From contig NZ_CP137338.1 of the NCBI RefSeq assembly GCF_044923475.1, positions 558,001-622,000 on the forward strand: a DNA stretch of 64,000 nt, given 5' to 3'. Within the stretch, counting starts at the first letter, position 1; each line of letters opens with the position of its first letter. Origin of the DNA: JAAURS01 sp044923475. Lineage in GTDB: Bacteria > Cyanobacteriota > Cyanobacteriia > Thermosynechococcales > Thermosynechococcaceae. A program made the translations under genes and the position numbers. Positions 44,586-53,237 of the stretch are shown here, piece after piece. The notes below the pieces were generated by a model. It searched no databases. It was not told the origin of the DNA and saw only the letters and a program-made list of their open reading frames with translations.

Positions 44586-45284
44586 ATGATGATAAACTCT
44601 ACTGCCGCACCATCCCTTAACTTCCAATCTGTTGCCTTCGAGTTACTGAGTTATTACAGCTTAGAGCCAGAGCGCTATCCACAACCTTTGACCAAAAGTA
44701 AAGTGCTGGGTCAGTGGCTGCGGGCCTACCCCGAGCAGTGGGTTCGCTGGGCGCTCATCGAGTCTCTCTATCAGGGGCGCTACAAGACCTATTCCGTAGA
44801 GCAGATTTTGGCGATGTGGCATCGGCGCGGACAGCCTACTTATCACTTTAACGATGAGTTTGAAACCATGATTTGCCACAATGTCCCGCGTCGGATGGAG
44901 AAGGCCGAGTCAGAGAAGGCGATGGTTGAAGAGTCGTCTGCGGGCGATCTGGAATCGGTAGAGGGCGAAGAAGGCTTAGCGCTCCTGCCACCCGCTTGGG
45001 ATGTTGCTGAAGTTTCGAGTTTGGCGATCGCCTCAGAAGCGCAGCCCCTAGAGCCGAAACCTGCTGCTCGGGAGTCTGACGCGGAATCCTACTGGGATAA
45101 TTTTTTCGAGCCGCCTTTGAAGGATACGCGAGAGTCTATTTTGACTTCCGTATTAAAAAACAATCAGCTTTTGCCGCTGACGTTCGACCGTTCTGGCCTA
45201 GAACCCATTCATCGATTTATGCCTGAGGCGGAGCCGATCGAGTTTTGCGAGAAGCTGGCGGAGATTGCCCGTTCTCAGCGCTAG
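44586..45284 (+). CDS. Conserved cyanobacterial protein of unknown function
   Basis: This protein is about 232 aa. Residues 10-100 are a compact helical domain (FQSVAFELLSYYSLEPERY, then VLGQWLRAYPEQWVRWALIE and TYSVEQILAMWHRRGQ) that looks like a winged-helix or adaptor fold. Residues 105-180 are acidic and low in complexity, and the last 50 residues form a conserved-looking tail (PLTFDRSGLEPIHRFM). It is soluble. Tandem ATGs at 44586 and 44589 are the possible starts. Its stop overlaps the convergent amidotransferase stop by four bases. No function can be assigned. Confidence 0.65.
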   Translation: MMINSTAAPSLNFQSVAFELLSYYSLEPERYPQPLTKSKVLGQWLRAYPEQWVRWALIESLYQGRYKTYSVEQILAMWHRRGQPTYHFNDEFETMICHNVPRRMEKAESEKAMVEESSAGDLESVEGEEGLALLPPAWDVAEVSSLAIASEAQPLEPKPAARESDAESYWDNFFEPPLKDTRESILTSVLKNNQLLPLTFDRSGLEPIHRFMPEAEPIEFCEKLAEIARSQR

Positions 45285-46078
45285 TAACCGCACTGCTGGG
45301 TCTCAGCGCTATCTAAACTAAGTTGCCCATCCTGAAACAGAACGAGCTGGTTGGGGGCGATCGCCCTCCAAGTCTCGTTATCGGTCAGCGGTAGCGTCGC
45401 AATCACTGCAACTCGATCTTGGGGTGCCGTCAAGCTTTGAAAGTCAACCGTCACGTCTTCATCGACTAAGTGCGCCTCTGCAAAAGGGGCTTGGCGTACG
45501 ATGTAGTGCAGGCTGGTGCTGCAATGGGCAAACAGATGAATTCCATTTGAAAGTAAATAGTTGAACGCACCATGGGTAGCAATTCGAGCGGTTATATCCT
45601 GTAGTACTGTATAGATCTGCTCGGTCGCAGGCATCCCATCGGGAAACTGGGTGCGAAGCGTTTCAAGGATGATGCAAAAGGCGCGTTCGCTATCGGTATT
45701 GCCGACGGGTTTGTAGAGTCCTTCGATGGGTCCGGCAAAATCTTTGAGGTCGCCATTGTGGGCAAACACCCAATAGCGACCCCACAGTTCCCGCCGAAAC
45801 GGATGGCAATTTTCCAGGGCAATCTCTCCCTGGGTTGCCTTCCGAATGTGGGCGATGACGTGCTTCGAGCGAATGGGATACTGCTTGACCAGCTCTGCTA
45901 CGGGCGACGTGACCGCTGACTTTTCATCGATGTAAAGACGGCATCCCCTTCCTTCAAAAAAGGCAATGCCCCAGCCATCCTGATGGTCGTCCGTTTGGCC
46001 GCCCCGCGCGCAAAAGCCTGTAAACGAGAAGCAGATATCCGTGGGGACGTTGCAGTTCATGCCTAACAGCTGGCACAT
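45281..46078 (-). CDS. Class II glutamine amidotransferase
   Basis: The ATG at 46078 gives 265 aa beginning MCQLLGMNCNVPTDIC, with the N-terminal nucleophile Cys2 used by class II amidotransferases; the frame is open further but that would hide the cysteine. Further motifs are RGGQTDDHQDGWGIAFFEG, HVIAHIRKATQG and WVFAHNGDLKDF, as in the YafJ/EgtC-like group. It releases ammonia from glutamine, but no synthase domain is attached and the acceptor is unknown. It is the last gene of a five-gene unit with ntcB and mobA. Confidence 0.9.
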   Translation of the reverse strand: MCQLLGMNCNVPTDICFSFTGFCARGGQTDDHQDGWGIAFFEGRGCRLYIDEKSAVTSPVAELVKQYPIRSKHVIAHIRKATQGEIALENCHPFRRELWGRYWVFAHNGDLKDFAGPIEGLYKPVGNTDSERAFCIILETLRTQFPDGMPATEQIYTVLQDITARIATHGAFNYLLSNGIHLFAHCSTSLHYIVRQAPFAEAHLVDEDVTVDFQSLTAPQDRVAVIATLPLTDNETWRAIAPNQLVLFQDGQLSLDSAETQQCGY

Positions 46079-46128
46079 GGTGTTGATGCTATTTAAAAAA
46101 TTGCACTGACTGTAATCTAGCCGATCGC

Positions 46129-46797
46129 TCAAACTTTGATGCGGCGCTTGGCCTTGAACCAGGTTGAAAATAAAACCAGCGCGCCCGTTAACCCTAACGC
46201 TCCTAACAGCGGCCATAGATTGCCTGTCGTCAGGGCTTTAAAGCTAGAGCTGCCCACCAACACAAAGGGTAAAACGCTGGGAACCGTGCCGAGAAGGGTG
46301 CCGATCGAAAAATCCCGAAAGCGAATAGAGGTCAGTCCCGCTGCAAAATTCACAATCCCATAGGGCATGACGGGGATCAGCCGAATCGCAAACATATAGA
46401 ACAAACCGCCCCGATGAATTTCCGCATCCATCGCCTGCCATCGTCCCGCCAACCGCCTTTCCATCGCGGGACGCCCCACCGTGCGGCTGAAGAAAAAGGC
46501 GATCGTCGCTGCCCCCACAGCCCCCACGCTCGTCCACAGAATGCCCCACCACGGTCCAAATAGCATCCCTCCAGAAATATTGAGCGGGGTAGAAGGCAAA
46601 AGTGCTAGCGTCCCTGCGACGTAAAGTGCAATATAGGCCAGAGGTCCCCAGATCCCCAATTGGCGGATAAAGGTTTGAAGCTGCTCCGGTTTGTAGCCGC
46701 CGAGGGCCTGGATAATCCCCCAGGTCAAAAGCAAGCAGACTAGGGCCAGAAGGATCCAGAGCAGTTGATATTTTGAGAGGAAAGGCCGCTTGCGCAT
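46129..46797 (-). CDS. TVP38/TMEM64-family membrane protein
   Basis: This 222-aa protein has about six hydrophobic segments and the SNARE-associated (DedA-like) VTT domain. Its core is NISGGMLFGPWWGILWTSVG, followed by GAATIAFFFSRTVGR and a re-entrant loop, with RLIPVMPYGIVNFAAGLTSI further on. The family is linked to lipid scrambling or polyprenyl-phosphate recycling. It is 26 bp downstream of mobA on the same strand. Its position in a nitrate-related unit is unexplained. Confidence 0.88.
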   Translation of the reverse strand: MRKRPFLSKYQLLWILLALVCLLLTWGIIQALGGYKPEQLQTFIRQLGIWGPLAYIALYVAGTLALLPSTPLNISGGMLFGPWWGILWTSVGAVGAATIAFFFSRTVGRPAMERRLAGRWQAMDAEIHRGGLFYMFAIRLIPVMPYGIVNFAAGLTSIRFRDFSIGTLLGTVPSVLPFVLVGSSSFKALTTGNLWPLLGALGLTGALVLFSTWFKAKRRIKV

Positions 46798-46822
46798 TGG
46801 GGAGGGAGAAAAAGAATCTTTG

Positions 46823-47419
46823 CTAGTTTAGCGCGAGGTCGTCGGGAGAATTGCAGTTGTGGAACATGGGGGCGATCGCCGCATCTACTGCTAACGGAGT
46901 CGCGCCAACAACCTGCAACCATTGCTGGAACGAAGCGCGATCGCCATTCCGCACCAAATACGCTTGGAGAGAAGGCAGACCGTCCGCGCGATAAAACCCA
47001 CACAACGGCTCCCAGCGATTTTGATGGTAGGGAACTCGGGCAATTCCCGCGTCCGGCAACGCCTGTATCCATCGCTGTAGGACAGTCTCGTCAAGCTGGG
47101 GTAGATCGCAGGCCAGTAGAAGCACCCAAGGTGTTTGGGCCGACTCCATCGCCAGGGCTAAAGCGGCCATCGGTCCCGCAAAAGTGGGCGGCTCGACGAG
47201 CCAGCGAACGCTGCGAGGCAAGAGGGTTCGATACCGCTCCGGCCAAGGCGTAACCACAAACACGTCGGTGCAGCAGGCTTGGGCCGTGGCAAACACGCGC
47301 TGGAGTAAAGGGACGCCTTGCCAAGTGGCCAGCGCTTTATCCGAACCCATGCGGCGGCTGCGCCCTCCCGCTAAGATCGAGGCCGTCACCTGTCGCGAGG
47401 GGGCGATCGCGCTACCCAC
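46823..47419 (-). CDS. mobA: Molybdenum cofactor guanylyltransferase
   Basis: This 198-aa protein joins GMP to molybdopterin to form the MGD cofactor of nitrate reductase and formate-dehydrogenase-like enzymes. The nucleotide-binding signature is ILAGGRSRRMGSDKALATW near residue 15, with VEPPTFAGPMAALA, LLLACDLPQLDE and EPLCGFYRADGLP following. It starts with GTG overlapping the upstream TrpD2-like gene by 8 bp. The FdhF/YdeP enzyme at 13.6 kb and a nitrate reductase elsewhere would be users. Confidence 0.92.
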   Translation of the reverse strand: MGSAIAPSRQVTASILAGGRSRRMGSDKALATWQGVPLLQRVFATAQACCTDVFVVTPWPERYRTLLPRSVRWLVEPPTFAGPMAALALAMESAQTPWVLLLACDLPQLDETVLQRWIQALPDAGIARVPYHQNRWEPLCGFYRADGLPSLQAYLVRNGDRASFQQWLQVVGATPLAVDAAIAPMFHNCNSPDDLALN

Positions 47420-48479
47420 CGCTAGAACAGATTTTTTGGGGAATATGGCGTTGAAGCAAGGCCAGCTGCGCCGCCACTCGCCCTTCCCGAAGCAACGCTC
47501 GAGTTTGGCCGATTCCTTCTGCCAGCGTGGGTGCCATCCCTAAATGCCACAGGTAGAAGCCCGCATTCCACAGGACCGCATTGTAGAGTTTGGAGTCGGT
47601 TTGCCCCTGCAACACCTGCTGGACTTCCGTTGTCCAGGTTTCAATCGAGATGTAGCTCGCTTCCGGCCCGCTCAGCCCCCAATCGCGGGCGTTGAGCAAC
47701 AGCCGATCCAGATCGTCGCGCCCGGCGTACGCCCCAATGATGGCCGTGCGATCGCGCGGTAAATCGCAGCTTCCTTCCAGCCCTTTAATTGTGGTGTAGC
47801 AGGTCTGCCCCCTCAACTTAAATGCCTCCTGCATCATGGCTTCCGTAGGGGGATGTACGTAGCCCGAGCATAAATGGGCGTCTCCTTCATAGGGACACCA
47901 AAACAGCTCCAGGGTGGCAAGGGGAGGACGTTTTCCCAACTGATCGCGGGCTGCGGTAAGCGGTTGCGAGAGGGGGAAGTGACGGGAGGTGTAAAGCAAA
48001 CCTAGATTCGTTTGTTCTAGAGTTTGCTGGAGCTGTTCTAGGCTGAGGGCAGACCAGTCAATGCCAAGCTGCTGCCACAACTCTAAGAGCGGTACGCCAT
48101 ACTTGGTCGCCATGCGATCGCCCCCGTGCACGAGCGCCGGACGCCCCGCTGCTGCCAGAATTAGCGCTGTTATGGGTAGGATGGAAGCCGTCCGCGATCG
48201 CCCATCGTAGGGCACGCTAAAGACCGCAACGGGAGCGGTCGATGCGATCGCGGCTACCTTGGGGCCGAGGGCATCGTAGGCATCCAGCATGCCTGCCAGT
48301 TCCTCTCCCGTAGGACGCTTGATGCGGTGGGCGATCAGAAACGCGCCAATCTGCACCGGAGTAGCTTCTTGGCGCAGCATCATTTCCAGCGCTGCTGCCG
48401 CTTCGGCACGGCTCAGGTTGCTGCTGGTGTGGGTACCGCTGCCAACCTTTTTGAGCAATTCTCGGAAGGCTTGACTCAT
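47412..48479 (-). CDS. TrpD2-like anthranilate phosphoribosyltransferase-family protein
   Basis: This 355-aa protein has the TrpD fold: an N-terminal helical domain (LSRAEAAAALEMMLRQEATP, then QIGAFLIAHRIKRPTGEELA) and a barrel with ALILAAAGRPALVHGGDRM. The PRPP-binding GTGGD motif of true TrpD is replaced by VPYDGRSRTASILP, so it belongs to the TrpD2/YbiB-like branch, where some members bind nucleic acid. It overlaps ntcB by 4 bp and mobA by 8 bp. The same pairing with ntcB occurs in other cyanobacteria as I recall. A tryptophan role is unlikely. Confidence 0.82.
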   Translation of the reverse strand: MSQAFRELLKKVGSGTHTSSNLSRAEAAAALEMMLRQEATPVQIGAFLIAHRIKRPTGEELAGMLDAYDALGPKVAAIASTAPVAVFSVPYDGRSRTASILPITALILAAAGRPALVHGGDRMATKYGVPLLELWQQLGIDWSALSLEQLQQTLEQTNLGLLYTSRHFPLSQPLTAARDQLGKRPPLATLELFWCPYEGDAHLCSGYVHPPTEAMMQEAFKLRGQTCYTTIKGLEGSCDLPRDRTAIIGAYAGRDDLDRLLLNARDWGLSGPEASYISIETWTTEVQQVLQGQTDSKLYNAVLWNAGFYLWHLGMAPTLAEGIGQTRALLREGRVAAQLALLQRHIPQKICSSGG

Positions 48480-49444
48480 AGCGTCTCCAGTACGGGGCGC
48501 GTTGCGGTGAGGGGCTGGTGCGAAACCGGAATCAACTGGTTGCGCACCATCTCGCGGAAATGGGCGATCGGCGGAATCAAGAGCCGATCTTGAGTGGTCA
48601 CCATCACGACCTCGCGGGTGAGGATAGTCGCCCCCAAACTAGACTCATTTTCCAAAATTCCCAAATCGCGTACGGCTAAAGCAGGATCTGTCTGAGACTC
48701 CGCCAGCGCCCCGCGCGGCAACAGCGAAATCATATTTCCCTGACGAATGACGCCGCGAAACGCATCTAAGGTATTGAGTTCGATGGCCGCATTGAGCGCT
48801 AGCCCTAGTTTTTTGAACTGACTTTGCACCAGTCGCTGCATTCCGTAACCATCCTTAAAGACTACGTGCGGAAACCGCGCTAACTCTGGCCACGGCACGA
48901 TTTCATGGTGCGCTAGTGGGTGGTTTGCTGCCATGAGGACTTGGATCGGCTCGTCGTAAAGCTTATCTACCACAAGTTCTGGCTGCTGCGGTAGGGAAGG
49001 AGTATTCATCACAATGGCTAAGTCTACCAGTCCATCGCGCAAAACCTTGAGAGAACGATCGCTTCCTAAGGATGTCACCCGTAACTGAATATTCGGATGG
49101 CGCTCGCAAAAAAGCTGCAGGACTGGGGGCAGGTAGTGGGCGCAAACCGAGTGGATGGCTGCAACGCATAGCTCCGATTGGAGGCCATCTTTAAGCGTGG
49201 CGATCGTCTCTAATGCATCCTCCCACTCAGACAGAATTCGCTTAGCCTTAGGTAGCAGACGCTCCCCAGCGATGGTGAGCTTATTTTGGCCGCCCCGATG
49301 AAACAATGGCATGCCGAGGTTCTCTTCCAGACCCTGAATTTGACGACTGATAGTAGACTGTGTGACGCCGCAATGATTGGCAGCCCGTTGGAAATTTCCT
49401 GTTTGGACTACTGCCAGAAATGCTTGCATCTGCTCGATTCGCAT
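48476..49444 (-). CDS. ntcB: LysR-type regulator, NtcB-like
   Basis: This 322-aa LysR regulator has the N-terminal winged helix (MRIEQMQAFLAVVQTGNFQR, then AANHCGVTQSTISRQIQGLE) and an effector domain with CVAAIHSVCAHYLPPVLQLF and VFKDGYGMQRLVQSQFKKLG. The sequence resembles NtcB, which activates nitrate and nitrite uptake genes in response to nitrite under NtcA control. Two things support this: a perfect NtcA site at 49533-49546 and co-transcription with mobA. The name is inferred from similarity remembered and from context; a close paralogue cannot be excluded. Confidence 0.75.
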   Translation of the reverse strand: MRIEQMQAFLAVVQTGNFQRAANHCGVTQSTISRQIQGLEENLGMPLFHRGGQNKLTIAGERLLPKAKRILSEWEDALETIATLKDGLQSELCVAAIHSVCAHYLPPVLQLFCERHPNIQLRVTSLGSDRSLKVLRDGLVDLAIVMNTPSLPQQPELVVDKLYDEPIQVLMAANHPLAHHEIVPWPELARFPHVVFKDGYGMQRLVQSQFKKLGLALNAAIELNTLDAFRGVIRQGNMISLLPRGALAESQTDPALAVRDLGILENESSLGATILTREVVMVTTQDRLLIPPIAHFREMVRNQLIPVSHQPLTATRPVLETL

Positions 49445-49486
49445 AGACCTAAACCTGCCGTCGCCTTCTCAAGCAAAGGCATGGAT

Positions 49487-49535
49487 ACAATAACGGGTGT
49501 TCTAAGACAATGGGTGTTTTAAAACAATGAGTGTA
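49487..49535. repeat. Three imperfect direct repeats upstream of ntcB
   Basis: ACAATaacGGGTGTT (49487), ACAATGGGTGTT (49507) and ACAATGAGTGTA (49524) share the core ACAAT-GRGTGT at 17-20-bp spacing, between the NtcA site and the start codon. Such tandem spacing suits cooperative binding of a regulator, perhaps NtcB itself. Confidence 0.45.
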
Positions 49536-49546
49536 GTGAAGACTAC
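49533..49546 (-). promoter_or_regulatory. NtcA-binding site and -10 box of the ntcB unit
   Basis: GTAGTGAAGACTAC is a perfect GTAN8TAC palindrome. On the minus strand it is followed after exactly 22 nt by TTGTCT (49505-49510), close to the TAN3T -10 box of class II NtcA-activated promoters. The ntcB ATG is 89 bp downstream of the site. Nitrogen control of the five-gene unit is inferred. Confidence 0.7.
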
Positions 49547-49659
49547 AAATCCCAAGCTTCAACACTAAAAGGCTCTCGCTACAACTGCTGTAGAAAAAGA
49601 TACGGATTCCAAAATTTAGCCCCCACGGCCAGAATACTTTTAAGACGCAGATAAGACGC

Positions 49660-49691
49660 AAAGAGAGCTTACCGAAAGATAAGCTCTCTTT
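49660..49691 (-). terminator. Terminator of the porin gene
   Basis: AAAGAGAGCTTA (49660-49671) pairs perfectly with TAAGCTCTCTTT (49680-49691) around an 8-nt loop, 30 bp after the porin stop. The stem is symmetric and ends in TTT on either strand, so it may stop transcription from both sides. Confidence 0.75.
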
Positions 49692-49720
49692 GCCCTAAGG
49701 TGTTCTATTGCTCGAATAAC

Positions 49721-51427
49721 CTAGAAAGTGAAGGTCGTTCTGACAACGCCCACAATAATGTCAGAGTTTCCATTGTCGGCATTTGGGTTGATCAGATAAA
49801 TGATCCCTGGCGTAATGGTAATGTTGCTATTGATGGGAAATTGGTACAGCGCTTCAAGGTGAACCGGAGTAGAGGGATCCCTGCGACGCCCTCCAGCGCC
49901 GATAAAAGAACTGCCAACCACAGTCGGTGGAACTCCGACCACAAGGCCCCCAACGGCCCCTTTCTTAAAGAGATCGGGAATCGCTATATTCACGGCTCCG
50001 TTAATAATATCTGCATTGCCAACTCCATTGGCGCGATCGGCGTTGGTATAGCCGAACCATCCGCCGATGGCTAGCTGAGGCAAAACCCTAAAGGAACCTT
50101 GGACCCCAAATGAATTGGAAATGAGGGGTTGTGCGACATTTGTGCCCAACGCAACAAAAGGATTGTTGGCATAGTTGCTACCGCTAAAGTAGCGCAGGTT
50201 GCCGTCTGGTGCGTAATTACGGACATAGGTCAGCGCAACTTCAGTGGCTTTAGTTGGCTTAAAGGAGAGCTGTGCCAATGCACTATAACTACCGCCAAAT
50301 AGACCGCTATCAGTGGACACTGTCCCAAAACCATTAGGATTTACAGCATTCGTTGCGGTAGAAAGATTGGCTCGCCCCGCCAAATAGCCCACGTCAAAGC
50401 GAAATTTAGGGGTGAACTGATAGGTTGCACCCACCCCAGAGGTTGCTGAATACCCAGCCGTTCCAATACGATAAATCGGATTGCGTTCTCCGAAAAAGGA
50501 GAGTGCCCCTTTGCCGCCACCCCCGCCTTCAAAGAAGGGGTTGACGGTGGTTGTGTAGTAATGGTGGAAGCCACCATTGGCATACACATTAATTTTGAGC
50601 TTTTTGCCCACAGGGAACATGTAATCCAGGCGATCGAGGACGACGTTGTTGTTCGTATTGCCCGTGTCAAATGCCAGACGGCTCATATTGGTGCCCGTTG
50701 CACCCCCAAAATTAACTTCCCGATTAGAGGTTTGCAGTCTGACGTACAGCCGATCCTTGCCCGTAAAACTGGTCAAGAAGTTAAGTCGAACCCGCTGGGT
50801 GAACGTGATACGAGAATCAATTTCTGGGCCAATTCCAGCCGCAGCACCTGTTCCGGCCCGATCGCCAAATACGTCGCTAACCGCAAAAATAGCCTCCCCT
50901 TGGAGTTTGGTCGTGGTCGAAAACTGCTGGGCTTCGAGGGTCTTGGTACGAGCTTCTAGGCCATCGACGCGGCCTTTGAGCGTTGCGAGTTCGGCCTTGA
51001 ATTCTTCTTGCAGGGCTTTGACCGCAGCAAGATCTTCTTTCGTGGCAAAGCGATCGCTAATTCGATCCAAGCAGGCATTCAGCGCTGCAGCTAGTTCGTA
51101 GCGCGTTGCCGCTCGGTTGCCCCGAAATGTACCGTCGGGATAGCCCGCAATGCAACCGTAGCGCTCGACCAAAGACTGTAAAGCCTGAAAGGCCCAATCG
51201 GTCGGCTGTACGTCGGACAGTTGAGATACGGAAGTAACTTGCGCCTCAGAATCCACATCTCCGGTCAAAGAAGATAAATGCACGTTAGATTCTACTGCTG
51301 GCGCATTTTGGCCTTCAAGGGCAGCCACCGTAAGCTGCTCTTCTGCCAATACTTTTACTGGGAAACCAGCCCCGGCAAGCAGGACAAGGCTCAGGAGCGC
51401 GCGGCTCCAAATTCGATTAGCAGTCAT
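49721..51427 (-). CDS. Iron-uptake porin (SLH plus OprB-type barrel)
   Basis: This 568-aa outer-membrane protein has a signal peptide (RALLSLVLLAGAGFPVKVLA), an SLH domain at about 70-125 (VQPTDWAFQALQSLVERYGC, then IAGYPDGTFRGNRAATRYEL) that anchors to peptidoglycan-linked polymer, and a short coiled coil (EEFKAELATLKGRVDGLEAR). A carbohydrate-selective OprB-type beta-barrel follows and ends VVRTTFTF with a C-terminal Phe. Cyanobacterial members such as the Som/iron-uptake porins carry inorganic ions including iron. It is a single-gene unit with its own terminator. Confidence 0.92.
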   Translation of the reverse strand: MTANRIWSRALLSLVLLAGAGFPVKVLAEEQLTVAALEGQNAPAVESNVHLSSLTGDVDSEAQVTSVSQLSDVQPTDWAFQALQSLVERYGCIAGYPDGTFRGNRAATRYELAAALNACLDRISDRFATKEDLAAVKALQEEFKAELATLKGRVDGLEARTKTLEAQQFSTTTKLQGEAIFAVSDVFGDRAGTGAAAGIGPEIDSRITFTQRVRLNFLTSFTGKDRLYVRLQTSNREVNFGGATGTNMSRLAFDTGNTNNNVVLDRLDYMFPVGKKLKINVYANGGFHHYYTTTVNPFFEGGGGGKGALSFFGERNPIYRIGTAGYSATSGVGATYQFTPKFRFDVGYLAGRANLSTATNAVNPNGFGTVSTDSGLFGGSYSALAQLSFKPTKATEVALTYVRNYAPDGNLRYFSGSNYANNPFVALGTNVAQPLISNSFGVQGSFRVLPQLAIGGWFGYTNADRANGVGNADIINGAVNIAIPDLFKKGAVGGLVVGVPPTVVGSSFIGAGGRRRDPSTPVHLEALYQFPINSNITITPGIIYLINPNADNGNSDIIVGVVRTTFTF

Positions 51428-51845
51428 AACTTGTCTCTCACACCTAAAAAAACGAGAACTCGCATTTCAAACAAGTTGTCCGTCGGGCAGAGGCTATTGT
51501 TCTGCAGCGGGAACGTTGCTGGCAATGCCTAAAATTCCTAAGTTTAAGTAAGCTTTGCGCTTAGGTTAAGTCCACGTTAAAAAGGGGATCGTTCGAGATT
51601 TGTATTAGTAGCCACAAAATTTGCAGTAAATTGCAGCTTATCCATCGAATTGATGCAAAACTTGAATTAGGTTGGCCGATCGCGCGATCCCGTCCGCGAT
51701 GATGGGACAAATCGGATCTGACCTTATCTTAAAAAAGCGGGCAGGTCAGTTAAGCCGCGCTGCACGATCGCTCATCCTCGAACGATGCGCTTCAGGCTGA
51801 AGAGGGAACGATACAACTGTCGATCGCAAGTTAAAGCGCGCGATT
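51428..51845. other. Long promoter region of the porin gene
   Basis: This 418-bp region lies between the porin start and the bioF stop, both genes being leftward. It has AT-rich tracts (TTTGCAGTAAATTGCAG near 51621) and no supported gene. No clear Fur box was found. A T-rich segment on the minus strand near 51733 (AAAAAAG on the plus strand) may belong to the bioF end. Confidence 0.35.
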
Positions 51846-53012
51846 TTAAAGTGCGGCGATCGCCCGTCCCAATTGTTCGATGTGTTCTGGCTGATGGGTT
51901 GCCATCACAGAAATCCGAATCCGGCTCGTGGGTACTGTAGGGGGACGAATGGCCGGCGCAAAAATCCCTCGTTCTGCGAGGCGCTGACTGGCCAGAAGCG
52001 CCGTTTCGGCGTCGGGTAACTGCAAACATAAAATCGGCGATTCCGACGGTAAAGTCTTGAGATTTTTAACCCCTTCAAAGTGCTGCCGCAGCCGAGCAAC
52101 ACTTTGCCAGAGACAACTGCGGCGTTCTGGCTCAGTTTGAACGATGCGAACAGCCGCGAGGGCAGCGGCGGCAGCGGCTGGAGATAGGGCAGTCGTGTAG
52201 ATCCAAGTTGCAGCGCGGTTGCGCAAAAAATCGATCAGAGAGGCCGAACCCGCCACGTATCCGCCCAAACTACCTAACGCTTTACTCAACGTGCCCACGT
52301 GGACCAAGGGAACTTTGCTACAGCCTAACTGTTCCGCGCACCCGGCTCCTGTCGCCCCCAGCACGCCAGTTCCGTGGGCGTCATCCACCAAAACCATGCA
52401 GCTAAATTCTGCCGCGAGGGCTAAAATTTCCGGCAGGGGGCAAATATCCCCATCCATGCTAAACACGCCATCGGTCAATATGAGGCAGCGGCGATGCAAC
52501 GATCGATGCTGCTCTAACAACAGCCGGAGTTGGGTTGTGTCGTTGTGGGCGTAGTCAAAAACGGAGCCCCCGCTTAGCTTGGCTCCGTTTTTAAGGCTGG
52601 AGTGGTTGTACTCATCCCCTAAAATCAAATCCTTCGCGCCTGCCAGCGCGGCGATCGCCCCTAGATTGGCGCTATAGCCAGAGCTAAAAACGATCGCCGC
52701 TTCAGTCTGCTTCCATCGGGCGATTGCCTGTTCTAAGTCCCCATGCACCGGACGGTGACCGCTGAGCAATCGGGAGCCAGTACTGCCCGTGCCGTAACGG
52801 GCGATCGCCTCAATGGCGGCTTGCTGGAGCCGTTCGTCCCCCGCTAGCCCTAAATAGTCGTTGCTGGCAAAATTCAGCATCGCCTTGCCTTCTATCTCCA
52901 CGACCGGGCCAGCCAGAGACGTTATGACCCTGACCTGGCGATACCAGCGGGCGCGATGAATGGCCGCGAGGGAATCGTCGATCCAATCGTAGGGAGAGGG
53001 AGAAGGCGTCAC
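51846..53012 (-). CDS. bioF: 8-amino-7-oxononanoate synthase
   Basis: This PLP enzyme of about 388 aa condenses pimeloyl-thioester with alanine in biotin synthesis. Signatures are IHRARWYRQVR at the start of the fold, LNFASNDYLGLAGDERL, YGTGSTGSRLLSGHRPVHGD, LVDDAHGTGVLG and the Schiff-base lysine in HVGTLSKALGSLGGYVAG. The frame is open upstream to 53198, but that part resembles a different protein, so the GTG at 53012, giving normal family length, is preferred. A translated N-terminal extension cannot be excluded. Confidence 0.9.
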   Translation of the reverse strand: MTPSPSPYDWIDDSLAAIHRARWYRQVRVITSLAGPVVEIEGKAMLNFASNDYLGLAGDERLQQAAIEAIARYGTGSTGSRLLSGHRPVHGDLEQAIARWKQTEAAIVFSSGYSANLGAIAALAGAKDLILGDEYNHSSLKNGAKLSGGSVFDYAHNDTTQLRLLLEQHRSLHRRCLILTDGVFSMDGDICPLPEILALAAEFSCMVLVDDAHGTGVLGATGAGCAEQLGCSKVPLVHVGTLSKALGSLGGYVAGSASLIDFLRNRAATWIYTTALSPAAAAAALAAVRIVQTEPERRSCLWQSVARLRQHFEGVKNLKTLPSESPILCLQLPDAETALLASQRLAERGIFAPAIRPPTVPTSRIRISVMATHQPEHIEQLGRAIAAL

Positions 53013-53087
53013 AGTTCGGCTCACTGGAGGGGTGAAGGGAGAACCAATACTGTATCCTCTGTTCGACCCACCCGATCGTCGTTTCGG

Positions 53088-53237
53088 AATCAGTCGCAGC
53101 AAACCCTCTGTCGAGACTTTTCCCCTCATGTCGCTTCCTTCGAGGAGGCTATCGATTAAGTCGCGTTTTTGTTGGTGCAGTTCTACAATCTTCTGCAATC
53201 GCGTTTTTTGCCACTCAGCAATGGATGGTAACGGGCG
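53088..53237 (-). pseudogene. Relic of a SNF2 helicase C-terminus
   Basis: Read on the minus strand in the bioF frame, about 50 codons (from just after a TAG at 53238-53240) encode SIAEWQKTRLQKIVELHQQK, then RDLIDSLLEGSDMRGKVSTE and GLLRLI. This closely resembles the extreme C-terminus of bacterial SNF2-type helicases (pattern KIxxLHxxKRDLxDSLLEG...LLxLI). The rest of such a helicase is not found upstream or in other frames. It looks like a gene fragment left by deletion, now joined in frame to bioF. Confidence 0.6.
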
